Below, piece after piece: positions 17,737-26,359 of a stretch of DNA of 64,000 nucleotides. This DNA comes from Nostoc linckia NIES-25 (GTDB lineage: Bacteria > Cyanobacteriota > Cyanobacteriia > Cyanobacteriales > Nostocaceae). The stretch's first letter is position 1, and every line of letters starts with the position of its first letter. The translations under genes were made by a program, and so were the position numbers. The stretch lies in contig NZ_AP018222.1 in assembly GCF_002368035.1 (NCBI RefSeq), positions 2,072,471 to 2,136,470 on the forward strand, read 5' to 3'. The notes under the pieces were generated by a model, which was not told the DNA's origin, searched no databases, and saw only the letters and a program-made list of their open reading frames with translations.

Positions 17737-18645
17737 TTACTCCTCTTCCCCTCCCACTCGATCCCCGCGTTCTAGTTCCCAAAGAATTTGGTTTCCTTCA
17801 CGACGGACGCGTGAGACTATCCAATTTCGCCAGCGCCACTGATCCCCTCTACTGGTAACAGCACTGGCGTGGACATCCATTAAATCTGCTAATTCGGAAC
17901 TGGTAATTAAGTAGCCTTTTTCGGAAATTTCGTCAGCTATACGCAGAGTTTCGACCAAATTGCGGAGTTGCAAAACCCTCATTTCTGGCGATTTTTCGTC
18001 GGTTGCGGCCGCAGCTGGCCCAGTTGATGGTTCCATAACGGTTATTTTTGGTGCAGAAGTAGTGACTTGGTGTGTATTTTGGTTAATTATTCTAGAATTT
18101 TGGTCATAATCAGCTACTTTTGCTACATTTGTTTCACTTGTATTAGGTAAATTTTTATAAAGATTCGTGGGAGAAAATTGTTGTAAGGAAGGGATTTTGC
18201 CACTGGCATAGGTGCGAGCGATCGCATCACAACGTTCGTTCCCTATGTTACCAGAATGCCCTCTGACATATTGCCATTTTACTTGTTCGCTATTGAGTTC
18301 ATCTAAGGTTTCTAAAAGGTCTTGGTTTTGGACGGGTTTACCATCTGACTTTTTCCAGCCTTTGTTTTTCCAGCCTTTCACCCACTTGGTAACGCAGTTA
18401 ATGAGATATTCGCTATCAGTATAGAGGGTGATGGGTTGAGCTTGTTGAGATGTTTGCAGAAATTGGAGGGCAGCGATCGCCGCTTGCATCTCCATTTTAT
18501 TATTAGTGGTGTGAGGGGATGCATCGCCCATTTCGTGAATTGAGCCATCACTGAAGTAAACGACAACGCCCCAACCACCAGGGCCAGGGTTACCGGTACA
18601 AGCACCGTCTGTGTATATGCTTTGGATTGTGGGTTGGGTGGACAT
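17737..18645 (-). CDS. rnhA: Ribonuclease HI with C-terminal extension
   Basis: A 302-residue protein. Residues 1-150 are RNase HI: YTDGACTGNPGPGGWG (first catalytic Asp), KMEMQAAIAAL (Glu), TDSEYLINCVTKW (Asp) and HSGNIGNERCDAIA (His/Asp). It removes the RNA strand of RNA:DNA hybrids, including R-loops and primers. The remaining half is a low-complexity linker and a basic, helical domain (LRIADEISEKGYLITSSELADLMDVHASAV...RWRNWIVSRVRREGNQILWELER) resembling a winged-helix nucleic-acid-binding fold. ATG at 18645 is preferred to an upstream TTG at 18660. E. coli RNase HI is only about 155 residues. Confidence 0.88.
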   Translation of the reverse strand: MSTQPTIQSIYTDGACTGNPGPGGWGVVVYFSDGSIHEMGDASPHTTNNKMEMQAAIAALQFLQTSQQAQPITLYTDSEYLINCVTKWVKGWKNKGWKKSDGKPVQNQDLLETLDELNSEQVKWQYVRGHSGNIGNERCDAIARTYASGKIPSLQQFSPTNLYKNLPNTSETNVAKVADYDQNSRIINQNTHQVTTSAPKITVMEPSTGPAAAATDEKSPEMRVLQLRNLVETLRIADEISEKGYLITSSELADLMDVHASAVTSRGDQWRWRNWIVSRVRREGNQILWELERGDRVGGEEE

Positions 18646-19282
18646 GGTTTGGATATTCAATAAGCATAGGACGCTAAGGGAATTAGCGACGAAAGCGGAG
18701 GCTAATAAAGATTAGCACAAGCATTGAAGATACCGATGCCTACACTCAAGCTAAAAACTTCAGCCCGAAACCGCAGATGTTGTTGATATAGCAATTTGCA
18801 GTTGAATAGACTACAGTAGGGGCTTTACAGCTGTCATTGGTGTCAACTTAACGTGAAACCCTGGTGAAAACGTGATGAGCGAGTTCTACTCACTTAGCTA
18901 GGACTTACGCAAAAGATAACGAAAGTAGCGGTAATTCATGAATTACCGCTACGCAAGAATAAGGTTTTCAGTCACATATTGCGTAAGTCCTGTTAGCATC
19001 AAGATCCGCGTTACCCCACCCCGGTTTTGCTGGCGCAAAACCTCCCCTCCCCTTGCTAAGGGGAGGGGTTGGGGGTGGGGTAAAACGCCTGTGGGATAAG
19101 CGTTTGAGCTTAAATTGACATCAATGTACAGCTGTAAAGCCCATACAATGATTTGATTTTCAAAGTGTCAATTACGCCCCTACTGAAAGATTGCTGTTGA
19201 TTGAGCGTAGGCGTAGCCCGTCGTAGACATCGCAATTGCAGGTTAGGATTTTACAGTCGGCGCTATTGTTGCAGCAAAAAGC
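18646..19282. repeat. Gene-free region with two dispersed repeats
   Basis: Contains the palindromic element copy 3 (18900-18992) followed directly by the GC-rich inverted repeat 19003-19086 shared with 214-300. No gene or RNA recognised. Confidence 0.6.
18900..18992 (+). repeat. 94-bp palindromic element, copy 3
   Basis: Near-identical to the copy at 3453-3546, with the same terminal and inner inverted repeats. Confidence 0.75.
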
Positions 19283-19918
19283 ATGGGTGGGAAATTAATT
19301 GTATTTGAAGGGGTGGAAGGCTGCGGTAAAACCAGCCAAATACAGCTTTGTTGTCAGTGGTTGGAAAGTCTAGGGTATCCAGTGGTGGTAACTCGCGAAC
19401 CCGGAGGAACACAGCTAGGCTTGGATCTTCGGCGCTTGCTATTAGAAAAGTCAGAAGATAAACCAGTTGCCGAAGTGACAGAACTGTTGCTGTATGCTGC
19501 TGATAGATCCCAACACGTTGAACAAGAACTTAAGCCAAATCTCGCAGCTGGGAAATATATTTTATGCGATCGCTACACTGACTCTACCATTGCCTACCAA
19601 GGATATGGTCGAGGTCTGAACATTGGCTTAATCGATCGACTCAACTATATTGCTACCGGTGGCTTAGAAAGCGACGTAACTATTTGGCTGGATGTCGATG
19701 TCGAGGTGGGACTGTCCCGCAAAAGTAAAGACGTTGCACTGCAAAGTCTAGACCGCATTGAACAAGAGACAATTGCTTTTCATCGCCGCGTTCAGCAAGG
19801 ATACGCAACTCTCGCAACATCCCATCCCTCCCGAATTGTGCGGGTAGATGGTAGCTTGAGCAAACAGGCTGTACAACAAGTAATTCAGGAAATTTTGCGA
19901 TCGCATCTTCAGGTGTGA
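19283..19918 (+). CDS. tmk: Thymidylate kinase
   Basis: A 211-residue dTMP kinase that phosphorylates dTMP to dTDP for DNA synthesis. The P-loop is FEGVEGCGKTSQ (residues 8-19), the DRX motif is LCDRYTDSTIAYQG, and TREPGGT and RLDYIATGGL-like RLNYIATGGL segments are present. Length is normal (about 210). It lies in a repeat-flanked stretch, with an unknown gene 93 bp downstream on the same strand. The start ATG at 19283 gives the standard N-terminus MGGKLIVFEGVEG. Confidence 0.93.
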   Translation: MGGKLIVFEGVEGCGKTSQIQLCCQWLESLGYPVVVTREPGGTQLGLDLRRLLLEKSEDKPVAEVTELLLYAADRSQHVEQELKPNLAAGKYILCDRYTDSTIAYQGYGRGLNIGLIDRLNYIATGGLESDVTIWLDVDVEVGLSRKSKDVALQSLDRIEQETIAFHRRVQQGYATLATSHPSRIVRVDGSLSKQAVQQVIQEILRSHLQV

Positions 19919-20011
19919 GTTTATCCTCATTGCATCTTTAGAAAAATCCCAAAAGTCACTTTTCCCTTGCTCCCTGGCCTCTAAATGATAACTTTTAAGA
20001 GGGCTTGATGT

Positions 20012-20806
20012 ATGTGCGATCGCAGTATTGATGGCTTTATTCAACTAATCGCCCGCTACCGCCCAGACTTCCCAGAGATAATTCAAGGGGCTTCTATAGC
20101 ACAGCTCGATGCTTTTGCTGAGATTGTCTATCAAGTCTCGGCACTGACTTTGCCATTAGATTATTATAATTTTCTGTTGAAAATGGGTGTATCGGCTCCT
20201 GGGTTCGTTGCGGACACTTCTCAACCAGGGTGGGGCGAACGGATACCTTGGTGTGCTTTTGTGGAGGATGCTTCACCAGATATAGAAAGTTTATATCAGT
20301 ACTATACTTATCAGTTGGAAGACAGGGAAAGTCCGCCGTCTCAATGCTTAGCTGTGGGCGTTTTTGGAATGGATTTTGAAGAGTTTTTTTTAGAATGTTA
20401 CCAAGGTGTAGCAGGGCGAGTATTCACTCAGATATCTGACTCCAAGGTGTTTTGGGCAGAAAGTTGGGTTGGACATCTTCACAAGCGGGGATTGCGTTAC
20501 ATTATTACCAATCATCTGCACATCCAAGCTTACAGCCCCATCACTTGTCAAGCAGCCTCTCAACTAGCCGAACTAGCACGCAGTTATGGCTTGAATGTTT
20601 TGTGGTTCAGCGATGCGTTTGACTTTTGTGCGGCGAGTCTAGATTTTGAAATTGTGCTATACATTTCCAAGTATGCAACTTCTCCTTGGTTTTATTTAGC
20701 CGGGGAGAAGCAGTCTCGTTCTTGGATTTTCGATCGTCGCACCAGTCCGGTTGTTGACGACTTCTGGCAGTATCTAAAACGCTCAGAGGCTTTCGGTAAA
20801 ATCTAA
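20012..20806 (+). CDS. Conserved hypothetical protein, possibly SMI1/KNR4 (SUKH)-like at its N-terminus
   Basis: A 264-residue soluble protein that I do not recognise securely. The opening (FPEIIQGASIAQLDAFAEIV...LPLDYYNFLLKMG) resembles the start of SUKH/SMI1 domains, where a helix with LP..Y..FL..NG binds partners, and WCAFVEDASPDIESLY fits the following strands. The C-terminal half (HLHKRGLRYIITNHLHIQAYS...FDFCAASLDFEIVLYISKYA) is unlike known domains. SUKH proteins are often toxin immunity proteins, but no toxin gene is adjacent. ATG at 20012. Confidence 0.45.
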   Translation: MCDRSIDGFIQLIARYRPDFPEIIQGASIAQLDAFAEIVYQVSALTLPLDYYNFLLKMGVSAPGFVADTSQPGWGERIPWCAFVEDASPDIESLYQYYTYQLEDRESPPSQCLAVGVFGMDFEEFFLECYQGVAGRVFTQISDSKVFWAESWVGHLHKRGLRYIITNHLHIQAYSPITCQAASQLAELARSYGLNVLWFSDAFDFCAASLDFEIVLYISKYATSPWFYLAGEKQSRSWIFDRRTSPVVDDFWQYLKRSEAFGKI

Positions 20807-21504
20807 AACGTATAAGCGTATCAAAAAATGAGATGATTTATTCTACGATCTTATTGTTGTTTTTCCAGAAAAATACCTAAATTTTGCATAATTTTAATAG
20901 CAACGGGACTTACGCAAAAGATAACGAAAGTAGCGGTAATACCCTGCGGGAAGCCGCTCCGCGTCTACATGAATTACCGCTACGCAAGAATAAGGTTTTC
21001 AGTCACACATTGCGTAATTCCTGGCCAATATATGTAATTTTTATAGCTCATAAATTACTAGTTATTAAATAAAAAGTAGCTGATGTAAGCGAAAAATTAT
21101 TTGATAAATAGGTAATATATCATACCAAAAATTATTTTGGCTATTAGCGATCGCCAAGCATGATTAGCTATTTAGGCCGATATAGCTTGAGACGTTGCAA
21201 TGCAACGTCTCTACATTGGTCATTGATTTTTTGGCAGGACTTACGCAAAAATGACCAACTAATTTATCGTAGACGCTTTGCGGCTCGCCGTTAGGCTACC
21301 GCCAAGGACGGAGGACAGAAGGAAAGAGAATGTTTAACTGAACTGTATTGGCTTATACTTCCCCCAATTTATTTATATTTTGTTTCAAAATTCCTCATCT
21401 TTGTGATTCAAATACATCTGTCTTCAGTGGGGTCAAACTCCAGCTCTAGATTTGATAAGGTTGCAAATAACACTGAAGCTGATTAATTGCAATTGGAGTT
21501 AACA
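20807..21504. repeat. Gene-free region with three kinds of dispersed repeat
   Basis: Holds palindromic element copy 4 (20904-21023, with an internal insertion), a GAGACGTTGCA/TGCAACGTCTC palindrome (about 21190-21214) and a partial CAGGACTTACGCAAAAA end at 21235 followed by unrelated repeat sequence. No gene. Confidence 0.6.
20904..21023 (+). repeat. Palindromic element copy 4 with nested insertion
   Basis: Same ends as the 94-bp family. About 27 bp (ACCCTGCGGGAAGCCGCTCC and following bases) are inserted at the centre of the inner palindrome. The same insertion at the same site is seen in the copy at 52383-52502. Confidence 0.75.
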
Positions 21505-21996
21505 ATGACATACACGCAAACTGGCGATCCAACTATCCGTCAACATGTAGAAGCTTGGCGACAATTAGATGTAGATGAACAGCTAGGTTTGTTTTGGTTT
21601 ATCTATAAAGAAATAGGCAAATCGATTACTCCAGCGGCCCCCGGTGCTAGTACAGCTTCTCCAGAAATTGCTGAAGGTTTATTTAATCAAGTTCAAGAAT
21701 TATCCCAAGAACAACAATTACAAATTCAGCGCGATTTGATTAACAAAGTTGATACCCAAATTTCTCGCCAATATGGCTCTTTAGGTGATACTACAAAGCT
21801 ACTTTTTTGGTATCTACTATCTCAAGGTATGGATAATGGCACTATCATTGGTGTACCTAGCGATTATCAACTTAGCTCAGGATCTCAAGCCCTGTTTAGC
21901 AGAATTCAAGGATTACCTTTTGAGCAACAGATTACTCTTTTCCGTGATTACGTTGCTCCAATGGGTGCCGAAGCAAAAGCAGGTGCAGAAATTTAG
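21505..21996 (+). CDS. Helical carotenoid protein (OCP N-terminal domain homolog)
   Basis: A 163-residue protein matching only the N-terminal all-helical domain of the orange carotenoid protein; OCP is about 320 residues. Recognisable segments are AWRQLDVDEQLGLFWFIYKEIGKSITPAAPG, LFNQVQELSQEQQLQIQRDL and KLLFWYLLSQGMDNGTIIGVPSDY. Such HCPs bind one carotenoid and act as singlet-oxygen quenchers or, in some clades, phycobilisome quenchers. The clade (HCP1-HCP6) is not assigned. ATG at 21505 follows TTGGAG. No C-terminal-domain homolog is adjacent. A terminator-like hairpin lies downstream. Confidence 0.9.
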   Translation: MTYTQTGDPTIRQHVEAWRQLDVDEQLGLFWFIYKEIGKSITPAAPGASTASPEIAEGLFNQVQELSQEQQLQIQRDLINKVDTQISRQYGSLGDTTKLLFWYLLSQGMDNGTIIGVPSDYQLSSGSQALFSRIQGLPFEQQITLFRDYVAPMGAEAKAGAEI

Positions 21997-22715
21997 CAAT
22001 TTATATACCAGGCAACAGGCAATAAGCTTAAAAATCCTTTAGTGTCTTGGTTTTATGCTCGGTTGATATCGTAGCTTACCTGGCAACTGCTGTAACTGAG
22101 ATGTTGATTTGTTTGCACTTGGTATAAACAAATAAACACAGAGTAAAAACTAAAACTTTTACTCTGTGATTATCTATGTCCTTGGGTTAGTTGCACCCTA
22201 AAGTCGTAACGCCCTTTGTTTTGTATTCAATATCCTAAAGCCAATTATAGTTGATTTAATCTTCCTTTTGGTTGGTTTAAATATGTTGGCTTTAGATTAT
22301 TCTTCTGCTTTTTATAGCTTTTTATTTACACCTAAAACATCCGAATATTAATAGAGATACAATCAAGATAGTCAAACTTTTAACGTTGATAATTAAACTC
22401 TTTTTTTAAAATTTGACAATACATTACATCTCCAATCAAGACGACAATGTAAATAAATTACTAAAATGCTTTATACTTCTTCAAAACAGTGAAGCTTGAA
22501 AGCAATCTGGGTCGGCTTTTAATGAATTTAATATCAGCGGTCGCAATAAACTCTGAGGCTCATTTTCTACATCTGGTTTGATACAATGATCGATATTTTG
22601 ATCGATACATTACTAACAGAATTTACCGCAAATTAAGTCGAACAATTATCATCAAAGCTGACTTTCTTACGCATAAGTAGTGACTGTTGAGTGTTAAGTC
22701 AACAGTCATCAACCA
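21997..22715. other. Gene-free AT-rich stretch
   Basis: Contains the hairpin at 22137-22168 and otherwise AT-rich DNA without a recognisable gene, RNA or repeat. It lies between convergent HCP and squalene-hopene cyclase genes. Confidence 0.5.
22137..22168 (+). terminator. Terminator-like hairpin downstream of HCP gene
   Basis: A perfect 12-bp stem (CACAGAGTAAAA / TTTTACTCTGTG) around an 8-nt loop. Confidence 0.65.
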
Positions 22716-24629
22716 TTAGTCAACAATCATCTTTTGATAACGCCCTAGCGCAATTAAAGGAAAGTATTGTTGATACATGTGATATTTGAGATAAAAATGG
22801 CAAGGGAAGCCAGTACCTGTGAAGTCTGCCTCAAACCAAGTACCATCCGGCTGTTGAGTTGCCACAAGGTAGTTAATTCCGCGTTCAATGGCTTCAAGTG
22901 CTAATTTACCAGTTGCCTCGCCTGCTGCCAACAGGCCAATTAAAGCCCAAGCAGTTTGAGATGCAGTACTGCGCCCTTTTCCTTTAAGGCTGGGATCGTC
23001 GTAGCTGCGGCAAGTTTCGCCCCAACCACCATCTGGGTTTTGACATCCAACTAACCAAGCTGCCCCTCGTTCTATATTGAGTTTATACTTTTGAGGATCG
23101 ATCGACGCCAGAGCTGATAAAACGCCACTAGTGCCGTAGATGTAATTTACACCCCAACGCCCAAACCAACAACCTTCTGTTTCTTGTTCGTTCAAAAGAT
23201 AAGTAAGCGCCCGCTCAAGGTTACGCGGTTCAATTGACAAACCGCAATCACCCAGCATTTCTACTACCCTAGCAGTAACATCTGCGGTGTTTGGATCGAT
23301 CATGGCTTTCAAGTCTCCGTAGGGAATGGAGTTAAGCCAATCTTGGTCGTTGTCCAAATCAAAAGCAGCCCAACCGCCTGGTTTACACTGCATAGATGCA
23401 ATCCATTTTAAAGCACGGGCGATCGCAGCCTGCTTGTTTTTTTCATTAGGCAGTTTCGCTTGATGCAGCGCCATCACCACCACAGCCGAGTCATCGACAT
23501 CGGGATAAAAGCGATTGTCAAACTCAAACGCCCAAGCCCCCGGTTTTCCCTGGCGATTTTTGACAGCCCAATCTCCATAGTCTAAAATTTGCTTTTGCAG
23601 CAACCATTCACCAGCCCTAACCACAGCCTGACTATCTGGTGCAAAACCAGAATCGATTAAAGCACGCATCGCCCAAGCTGTGTCCCAAATAGGTGAAATA
23701 CAAGGCTGTACTCGGTAGCAGTCCTCTGTTTCAATCGCAAAATTGTCAATTGCCCGCAACCCTCGTTCCACAATGGGGTCGTTTTGGTCATAATCCAAAC
23801 ACCGCAAAGCCAGCATGGAATTCAGCATCGCCGGAATAATCCCGCCCCAGTCGCCTGTAGCTTCTTGTCGTTCTAAAACCCACTTTTCGGCAGCTTTGAT
23901 GCCTTCTTCCCGGAAGGGTACTAAATTTAGGCGTTCTGCCAACTTGAAGCCGTCATCCAAGGTGAGGAATAAATCTGTCCAATCGTTCTTTTTAGGTAAC
24001 TCCCACTGGACTCGATCCACACCTTCAACGTATAGTTCATCTAGGTTGATACCTTGGTCAGTGAGAAAAATCGGTTTGCGATCGCATACAATCAACAACG
24101 GTACAGTGCTGGAACGCGCCCAACTAGACATCTCGTAAATATTCACCGGGAAAGCTTCGGGCAACAGCATTATCCAAGGTGGTAGCGAGGGAATACCGCG
24201 CCAGTTGTAACAACCAATCAACGCTAGGTGCAACTTGGTAAAAATCCGAGTTTTACTGATTCCACCACGTTCGAGAATAAACCTTCGCGCCCGAACCAGC
24301 GCCGGATCGCTTGCTGGCACACCCAGCAGTCTCAGCGCCATGTAGGCTTCAACTGAGGTGCTAAGTTCTCCACCATCACCATAGAAAAGCTCCCAGCCGC
24401 CATGTTCCCGTTGTTCTTGACGCAGGTAGGCTGCAACTTTGTGCAAAGGTCTTTTTTGGTCTGTTCCCCAAATCTTATGCAGCAGCACGACTTCAGCAGT
24501 GATGGTGACATTAGATTCCAACTCTGCCCACCAGTAACCTGCCGGATTTTGAATTGAAAGCAGATATTCTTGGCTAGCTGCGATCGCTTGGGCGACTTGC
24601 TTGACTTTTACCCTGTCTTGTGTTTGCAT
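22716..24629 (-). CDS. shc: Squalene-hopene cyclase
   Basis: A 637-residue membrane-associated triterpene cyclase that turns squalene into hopene or hopanol, the first step of hopanoid synthesis. The acid motif DVDD is at residues 377-380 (FYPDVDDSAV). Several QW repeats are visible, such as QEHGGWELFYGD, QEATGDWGGI, QCKPGGWAAFD, QETEGCWFGRWG, QNPDGGWGE and QQPDGTWFE. Length is typical. The ATG at 24629 (MQTQDRVKV) is chosen over a GTG ten codons upstream. It is divergent from an hpnB-like glycosyltransferase with a 125-bp shared promoter region. Confidence 0.95.
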   Translation of the reverse strand: MQTQDRVKVKQVAQAIAASQEYLLSIQNPAGYWWAELESNVTITAEVVLLHKIWGTDQKRPLHKVAAYLRQEQREHGGWELFYGDGGELSTSVEAYMALRLLGVPASDPALVRARRFILERGGISKTRIFTKLHLALIGCYNWRGIPSLPPWIMLLPEAFPVNIYEMSSWARSSTVPLLIVCDRKPIFLTDQGINLDELYVEGVDRVQWELPKKNDWTDLFLTLDDGFKLAERLNLVPFREEGIKAAEKWVLERQEATGDWGGIIPAMLNSMLALRCLDYDQNDPIVERGLRAIDNFAIETEDCYRVQPCISPIWDTAWAMRALIDSGFAPDSQAVVRAGEWLLQKQILDYGDWAVKNRQGKPGAWAFEFDNRFYPDVDDSAVVVMALHQAKLPNEKNKQAAIARALKWIASMQCKPGGWAAFDLDNDQDWLNSIPYGDLKAMIDPNTADVTARVVEMLGDCGLSIEPRNLERALTYLLNEQETEGCWFGRWGVNYIYGTSGVLSALASIDPQKYKLNIERGAAWLVGCQNPDGGWGETCRSYDDPSLKGKGRSTASQTAWALIGLLAAGEATGKLALEAIERGINYLVATQQPDGTWFEADFTGTGFPCHFYLKYHMYQQYFPLIALGRYQKMIVD

Positions 24630-24754
24630 CAAAAACCGTTCAACCTCAACACTCAACACTAGTTAACAACACGGCAATACAGGTGAAAAAATTATTATCC
24701 TCTATCAGTAGACATAGTATTCTGTCTTGAGTCACTGAGAATTTGCAATAGGTC

Positions 24755-26044
24755 ATGGGTGTAATTGTATTAGGATTGATGCTTTTATCCTTGGCAATTT
24801 GGTTAGGATTACTGTGTTTTCGGGGGCAGTTTTGGCGGTTAGACCAGCAATTAGAACTAGAGACGTTGTATACAACGTCTCTACAACCTGTGGTTTGTGC
24901 GGTGGTTCCTGCGCGTAACGAAGCTGAATTACTGCCAATCAGCTTGCGATCGCTCTTACTCCAAGATTATCCTGGTTCTTTGCATATGTTTTTAGTAGAC
25001 GATCGCAGCACAGACGGTACAGCAAATTTCGCCGAAGGAGTTGCCTACGCTTTAGGTAAATCCGAGCAATTGCATATTATCTCAGGAGAACCACTACCTC
25101 CCGGTTGGTCGGGGAAACTTTGGGCAGTTGAGCAAGGTATCGAGAAGGCGAGTTTATTGGCGCCTGACTATTATTTCCTTACCGATGCAGATATCGAACA
25201 TGACGTGAGTAGTCTTTGGCGACTAGTTGCTAAAGCTGAGCAGGAAAATTTAGACTTAGTTTCACTGATGGTGCGACTCAGATGTGAAAGCTTTTGGGAA
25301 AAATTATTGATTCCCGCCTTCGTCTTTTTCTTCCAAAAACTCTATCCCTTCCGCTGGGTAAATAATCCCAACCATCCCACAGCCGCCGCTGCTGGAGGTT
25401 CCATCCTGATTCGCAAACAAGCTTTAGAGCGAATTGGCGGTATTCAAACAATTCGCCAAGCTTTAATTGATGATTGCGCTTTGGCTAAGGCGGTTAAAAG
25501 AGGGACTGGGGAGATGGCTTCGCCAAGGGCAGAGGAAAGATCGCTCCTTTTCCCTTTTCCCTTTTCCCTTTTCCCTACCCGAAGGGTTTTGCCTAATCCC
25601 CAATCATCGATCGCTAGTACAGGGCGCATCTGGCTGGGATTGAGTACTTTAACTCGCAGTTTGCGTCCCTATAATTCCTTGGCGACGATTTGGAATATGG
25701 TTGCCCGTACTGCTTATACACAATTGAATTATTCTCCATTATTACTATTAGGAACTTTGCTAGCAATGAGCTTAATTTATTTAGTTCCACCTGTAGGTTT
25801 GATTTTGGGTGTACTTTGGAATAATTGGGCGATCGCCTTTACAGGTTTATTCGCTTGGTTATTAATGACTTTGGCTTATTACCCGACAATTCGCTTTTAT
25901 AAATGTTCTTTTTGGTTAGCTTTTAGTTTACCTGCAATCGCTTTTCTCTATACCCTAATGACTCTAGATTCTGCACTCCGGCACTGGCAAGGACGCGGCG
26001 GCAACTGGAAAGGAAGAGTATATCCTAAGCCAAATAATTTATAG
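24755..26044 (+). CDS. hpnB: HpnB-like glycosyltransferase with in-frame repeat insertions
   Basis: A 429-residue GT2-family protein: N-terminal membrane anchor, then AVVPARNEAELLPISLRSLL, VDDRSTDGTA, LTDADIEHD and the hopene-associated pattern PFRWVNNPNHPTAAAAGGSILIRKQALERIGGI...LIDDCALAKAVKRG, ending in C-terminal membrane spans. HpnB proteins occur beside hopanoid genes, which fits the divergent shc; their exact step is not firmly known. Two dispersed repeats are read in frame: a 26-bp perfect palindrome at 24858-24883 (residues about 35-43) and a roughly 115-bp polypurine/polypyrimidine segment at about 25500-25612 (residues about 249-286), placed between KRG and RIWLGL, which would normally be contiguous. 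Confidence 0.8.
   Translation: MGVIVLGLMLLSLAIWLGLLCFRGQFWRLDQQLELETLYTTSLQPVVCAVVPARNEAELLPISLRSLLLQDYPGSLHMFLVDDRSTDGTANFAEGVAYALGKSEQLHIISGEPLPPGWSGKLWAVEQGIEKASLLAPDYYFLTDADIEHDVSSLWRLVAKAEQENLDLVSLMVRLRCESFWEKLLIPAFVFFFQKLYPFRWVNNPNHPTAAAAGGSILIRKQALERIGGIQTIRQALIDDCALAKAVKRGTGEMASPRAEERSLLFPFPFSLFPTRRVLPNPQSSIASTGRIWLGLSTLTRSLRPYNSLATIWNMVARTAYTQLNYSPLLLLGTLLAMSLIYLVPPVGLILGVLWNNWAIAFTGLFAWLLMTLAYYPTIRFYKCSFWLAFSLPAIAFLYTLMTLDSALRHWQGRGGNWKGRVYPKPNNL
24858..24883 (+). repeat. 26-bp palindrome translated within hpnB-like gene
   Basis: A perfect palindrome centred on GTATAC with GAGACGTT / AACGTCTC arms, related to the intergenic units near 21190, 42161 and 52541. Confidence 0.7.
25500..25612 (+). 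repeat. Dispersed low-complexity repeat inserted in hpnB-like coding sequence
   Basis: Begins with GGGACTGGGGAGATGGCTTC, contains repeated TTTTCCC units and ends with CCCAATC-type sequence, all typical of intergenic repeats elsewhere in the window. No stop codon is introduced and the frame is kept. Confidence 0.65.
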
Positions 26045-26122
26045 TTGAGATAAAATTGAATTACATAATTGGTAATCCTAATCTAAATTGAACTAAACCG
26101 AAGGTGGGTGAATAAAATATTT

Positions 26123-26359
26123 ATGACAACGGTAACGCCAACAAATAACACCATTTTTGTCCCCAAAAATCTGCCTTTTCTGGAATCAATTTGTTGGCAG
26201 ACCGCTGATGTATATCGGTTTAGTCCAGAAGAAATGTTGAGCCGTTACGAACGTGGTTGGCAATATCGCAACCTATTCAATAATCTTGAGGGTGAAGAAC
26301 TCAGCTTCCTTAAGGAACTTGCCAAAAAGTATAAATCCTGGTTGCAAGTTTGTTTATGA
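26123..26359 (+). CDS. Small protein coupled to AbiEii-like gene, candidate antitoxin
   Basis: A 78-residue protein (from ATG 26123; a GTG at 26108 is also in frame). It contains ESICWQTADVYRFSPEEMLSRYERGWQYRNLF and a helical tail. No DNA-binding domain is recognised. Its stop overlaps the start of the next gene in an ATGA arrangement (26356-26359), implying translational coupling. Known AbiE systems pair the nucleotidyltransferase AbiEii with AbiEi, a winged-helix repressor; this protein is smaller and not recognisably AbiEi. Function inferred only from context. Confidence 0.55.
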   Translation: MTTVTPTNNTIFVPKNLPFLESICWQTADVYRFSPEEMLSRYERGWQYRNLFNNLEGEELSFLKELAKKYKSWLQVCL

